Assembly: GCF_902506605.1 (NCBI RefSeq)
Contig: NZ_LR733979.1
Span: 872,936 to 936,935, forward strand
Direction: 5' to 3'
Origin: Sphingomonas sp. AX6
GTDB lineage: Bacteria > Pseudomonadota > Alphaproteobacteria > Sphingomonadales > Sphingomonadaceae
DNA: 64,000 bases
Part shown: positions 61,699 through 64,000 of the stretch, one piece after another
How the letters are laid out: each line of letters opens with the position of its first letter
How positions within the stretch are numbered: position 1 is the first letter of the stretch
Notes under the pieces: generated by a model
What the model was told of the DNA's origin: nothing
The model's database searches: none
The model's input: the letters and a program-made list of their open reading frames with translations, nothing else
Program-made: the position numbers and the translations under genes

Positions 61699-63992
61699 GC
61701 CTCGCGCAGTTCGATCAGCGGTACGGAGGGCGCAGCACCAGCCCGGAACGTCGCACGGTTGACCGTCAGCCGATCCTCGGCAAACCGCACCGGCACGTCG
61801 AACAGATAGCCCGCCGTGACCAGCGCGCCTTCCCCGGGTGCGTAGTCCAACACCACTTCCCCGCGCGCCTCGATCGCAAATCCCTGCGTCTCCACCCCGT
61901 CGATCGCAACCCGCACGCTGCCCGCCACGGGGCGAGTAATCCGCCGCGCCTGGTCGCCATAATGTTTGACCAGCGGAAACACCGCATGGTCGCCGTCGCC
62001 AATCCCGATCAACTGGTCGGTCGCCGATGGCGCACCATCGCCCGAACTGGCATCGAACGGATCGCGCAATCGAAACCCCCTCGACGGTCCCATCCGCGCA
62101 CGAAAAAACGCCAACAGTTCAGCAATATCGCCTTCGCTGCGCAGCCCCGGCCCGACATCGTAGTGCGTCCGCGCCTCCGCCCATTCGGCGTTGCGTTTTT
62201 CATGCCCGCCTGCACTGGCGACGATCGCCGTCGACCAGCCCGGGCTGACTTCCGCCTCGCGCCCCAGCGCCAGCGGGAATGCGACATCGTCGAACGCCTG
62301 CACCGCCTTCTCCTCATCGAAATGGACATATCCGTCGCGCATCACCTGCGGCAGAGCCCAGACATAGGTTTCCGCCACCCCCCGCTTACGCGCGGCATCC
62401 GCCGCCGCATCGATGGGTCGCCACTGCGCGCGCTGGTCGGGGCGCAAAACAAAGCCTGAGAAATAATGCTGCCTTCCGACCGGATAGCCGAGCTGCTCGG
62501 TCGCCGCCGCGACGCCCCGCGCGGTCGCACTGGTCAGCCCTTCCGCCGCCCAGTCGTAATCCTCGAGCTGCAGGACATCGAACGCCGGGCTCGCCCAGCC
62601 GACCGGCAGATTCGCCCGCCGCATCTCGGGCGTCTTCCTGTCGAGGATCGTCGGCAGATAGGCGAGCAGCAGGGATTCCGCCCCCGGCACCTCTTCCCGC
62701 ACCGCCGCAACCAAAGCCGCGGTCGATGCCGCCAGCATCGCCCCCGCTTGGTCGAGCAACGCCTTCTGCCCCGCGTCCATCGGCAGCCGAGCATCCGCTA
62801 TGATCGGCGGATCACCGCCGAACGCCGCTCGCGCCGCGTCGTCGTACAGGCACGGTGCCTGGGTCTGGGGCTGCACCCACCACCACGGCTCGCCGACCTG
62901 AAACCTGACCGCCAGCCCCGCATCGCGCCCGATCGCCACGAACGCCCGCGCCACCGCCTTCAGGTAGTTCATTGCCCCGACATGCGCCGGCGACAGCAGC
63001 GTCGACGGCGGCTCCCATCCGGTCAGCGCGGGCGATCCGTCCCACGCGCGCTGCTTCCAGTCGTTCCAACAATGCGCGTTGAACAACTCGTAGCTCAGCG
63101 ACCAGATGATGTTGAACCCCAGCGCCTTCGCCCGCGCCGCGAAATCGCGGTGCCACCGCACACAGGGGGCACACAGGACGCCACCGGCCAGGCTGACGTA
63201 GAACCCGCCACCCAACGGCTCGAGCCGGAAATAATGGCTCATCCCCAAATAATGGACGATCGATCCGCGATACCCCAAATGCAGCGCATTTCTCAGCAAC
63301 CGCTCGGGCGTCATGTGATAGCTGTCGTCATAACCGCTGGCGATGCTCAGCCCATGTTCGGGCACCACTGCATCGCCGATCGACAGCACCGAACCCGATC
63401 CTTCGCAAACGATACCGGACAGCTCGACCCAGCCCTCGACCGGTGTGGCCAACGGCTCGGGCGTCGCGTCAAAATCGCCTGCCACCAAGGACACGAACAC
63501 CCGATCGACATCGCCCGCAAAGACCGGAACGCCTTCGTCCGGCAACAGGTAGCCGCCCACCAGCGCGTCGAAATTCAGGCTGATGAATGCATCCTCGGGC
63601 GACCCGCTGGCATAATTCCACAACCGCACATACCAGGCCCGCGGGCTGCCATCGGCATCGCGACCCTCGATCGTCAGCACCGGGCCGTTGATCGCATCCA
63701 GCGCCCGCACGCCCCCCGACCGCCATCGGAACGACAATTTGCATCGCCGGAAATCCCGCCGCGTCTCGTATCGCAGCAACGGATGATCGTGCGTGTCTTC
63801 CGCCGCCCAGATCAGCCCCGCCAGATCGTCCTTGCGATAGAAGACGCAATCCACCCTCAGCGCATCCGGGGCGGTCGTCACCACACTCGCCATCATCGGT
63901 CGCGGAAAATTGACCGTCCAGTACGCCGGATCGAAGCGAGAGATAACACTCTCGCGCTGCCCCCGCCGAGCATCCGCCAGCCAAAAACCCAT
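61695..63992 (-). CDS. Fused tail protein: TIM-barrel-like N-terminus plus DUF2460 (GTA orfg12 type)
   Basis: 765 residues. The C-terminal 200 (from about SPGWSTAIVASAGGHEKRNAEWAEARTHYDVGPGLRS) match DUF2460, normally a stand-alone protein of about 210 residues; the tail contains RMGPSRGFRLRDPFDAS and YLFDVPVRFAEDRL. The first 550 resemble a glycan-hydrolase-like TIM barrel (IIWSLSYELFNAHCWNDWKQ, FQVGEPWWW, LQLEDYDW). The start ATG 63992 lies at the window edge with GGTGGGGG upstream. The GTA module continues beyond the window to the right. Confidence 0.86.
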   Translation of the reverse strand: MGFWLADARRGQRESVISRFDPAYWTVNFPRPMMASVVTTAPDALRVDCVFYRKDDLAGLIWAAEDTHDHPLLRYETRRDFRRCKLSFRWRSGGVRALDAINGPVLTIEGRDADGSPRAWYVRLWNYASGSPEDAFISLNFDALVGGYLLPDEGVPVFAGDVDRVFVSLVAGDFDATPEPLATPVEGWVELSGIVCEGSGSVLSIGDAVVPEHGLSIASGYDDSYHMTPERLLRNALHLGYRGSIVHYLGMSHYFRLEPLGGGFYVSLAGGVLCAPCVRWHRDFAARAKALGFNIIWSLSYELFNAHCWNDWKQRAWDGSPALTGWEPPSTLLSPAHVGAMNYLKAVARAFVAIGRDAGLAVRFQVGEPWWWVQPQTQAPCLYDDAARAAFGGDPPIIADARLPMDAGQKALLDQAGAMLAASTAALVAAVREEVPGAESLLLAYLPTILDRKTPEMRRANLPVGWASPAFDVLQLEDYDWAAEGLTSATARGVAAATEQLGYPVGRQHYFSGFVLRPDQRAQWRPIDAAADAARKRGVAETYVWALPQVMRDGYVHFDEEKAVQAFDDVAFPLALGREAEVSPGWSTAIVASAGGHEKRNAEWAEARTHYDVGPGLRSEGDIAELLAFFRARMGPSRGFRLRDPFDASSGDGAPSATDQLIGIGDGDHAVFPLVKHYGDQARRITRPVAGSVRVAIDGVETQGFAIEARGEVVLDYAPGEGALVTAGYLFDVPVRFAEDRLTVNRATFRAGAAPSVPLIELREA

Positions 63993-64000
63993 CCCCCACC

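Noticed and set aside
1..64000. CRISPR arrays, transposases, integrases, rRNA operons
   Set aside because: Looked for and not seen; the repeats present are inverted pairs, not regularly spaced direct repeats, and no recombinase gene was recognised.

Overview
The window looks like a chromosomal segment of a sphingomonad (Alphaproteobacteria, Sphingomonadaceae, Sphingomonas-like). The evidence is high G+C content, TonB-dependent receptors, a DUF1176 lipoprotein, an EipA/DUF1134 protein, a gene-transfer-agent-type tail module (DUF2460, DUF2163, NlpC/P60, tail tip, DUF2793) and several families of short inverted-pair repeats. No integrase, transposase, CRISPR array or rRNA was seen. Assignments come from reading the sequence and from family knowledge; no database search was run.

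Layout. 1-4.9 kb: 3'-truncated argB, a queuosine-precursor transporter, a PepSY-like protein, a NupC nucleoside transporter and a 3-hydroxyacyl-CoA dehydrogenase. 5-11 kb: DUF1176 lipoprotein, the ergothioneine pair egtB-egtD, a cobalamin adenosyltransferase whose expected start codon reads ATC, gluQRS and an HNH endonuclease. 11-19 kb: an S9 peptidase, a bifunctional penicillin-binding protein, about 1 kb of apparently non-coding DNA with stacked hairpins and two adjacent DnaA-box-like sites, two glycine-zipper proteins, OsmC and a DctA-type transporter. 19-23 kb: an iron-uptake operon (PepSY-TM protein, small membrane protein, TonB siderophore receptor) behind a Fur-box-like site. 23-30.7 kb: a terminal-oxidase cluster (SDR fused to membrane domains, CtaG, CopD-like, CoxB, a subunit I+III fusion, a small membrane protein) with a DUF2231 gene on the opposite strand. 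30.7-38.8 kb: the Kdp potassium system, with kdpFABC-kdpE on one strand, kdpD divergent, and an extra 27-residue membrane peptide before kdpF.

38.9-53.2 kb: a catabolic island. A large TonB-dependent receptor is divergent from a tight gene series: penicillin-acylase-family hydrolase, N-acyl-D-amino-acid deacylase-like amidohydrolase, DgcN (DUF1611), DgcA (enolase-superfamily racemase), DctA-type symporter, LysR regulator and PBP4-type D,D-carboxypeptidase, followed by a convergent serine hydrolase. Together these suggest import and dismantling of D-amino-acid-containing or N-acylated (for example peptidoglycan-derived) material, with D-glutamate converted through N-acetyl-glutamate. A LysR-type T-N11-A palindrome lies in the divergent promoter region.

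53.2-64 kb: tRNA-Ser(GCU), EipA, dihydroorotase, YgfZ, an OmpA-family porin with a clear terminator, and the GTA-like tail module reaching the right edge. Main oddities: two genes without an ordinary start codon (pduO-type and coxB), a CuA site with His in place of the Met ligand, a repeat element lying in frame inside ctaG, and the split kdp arrangement.
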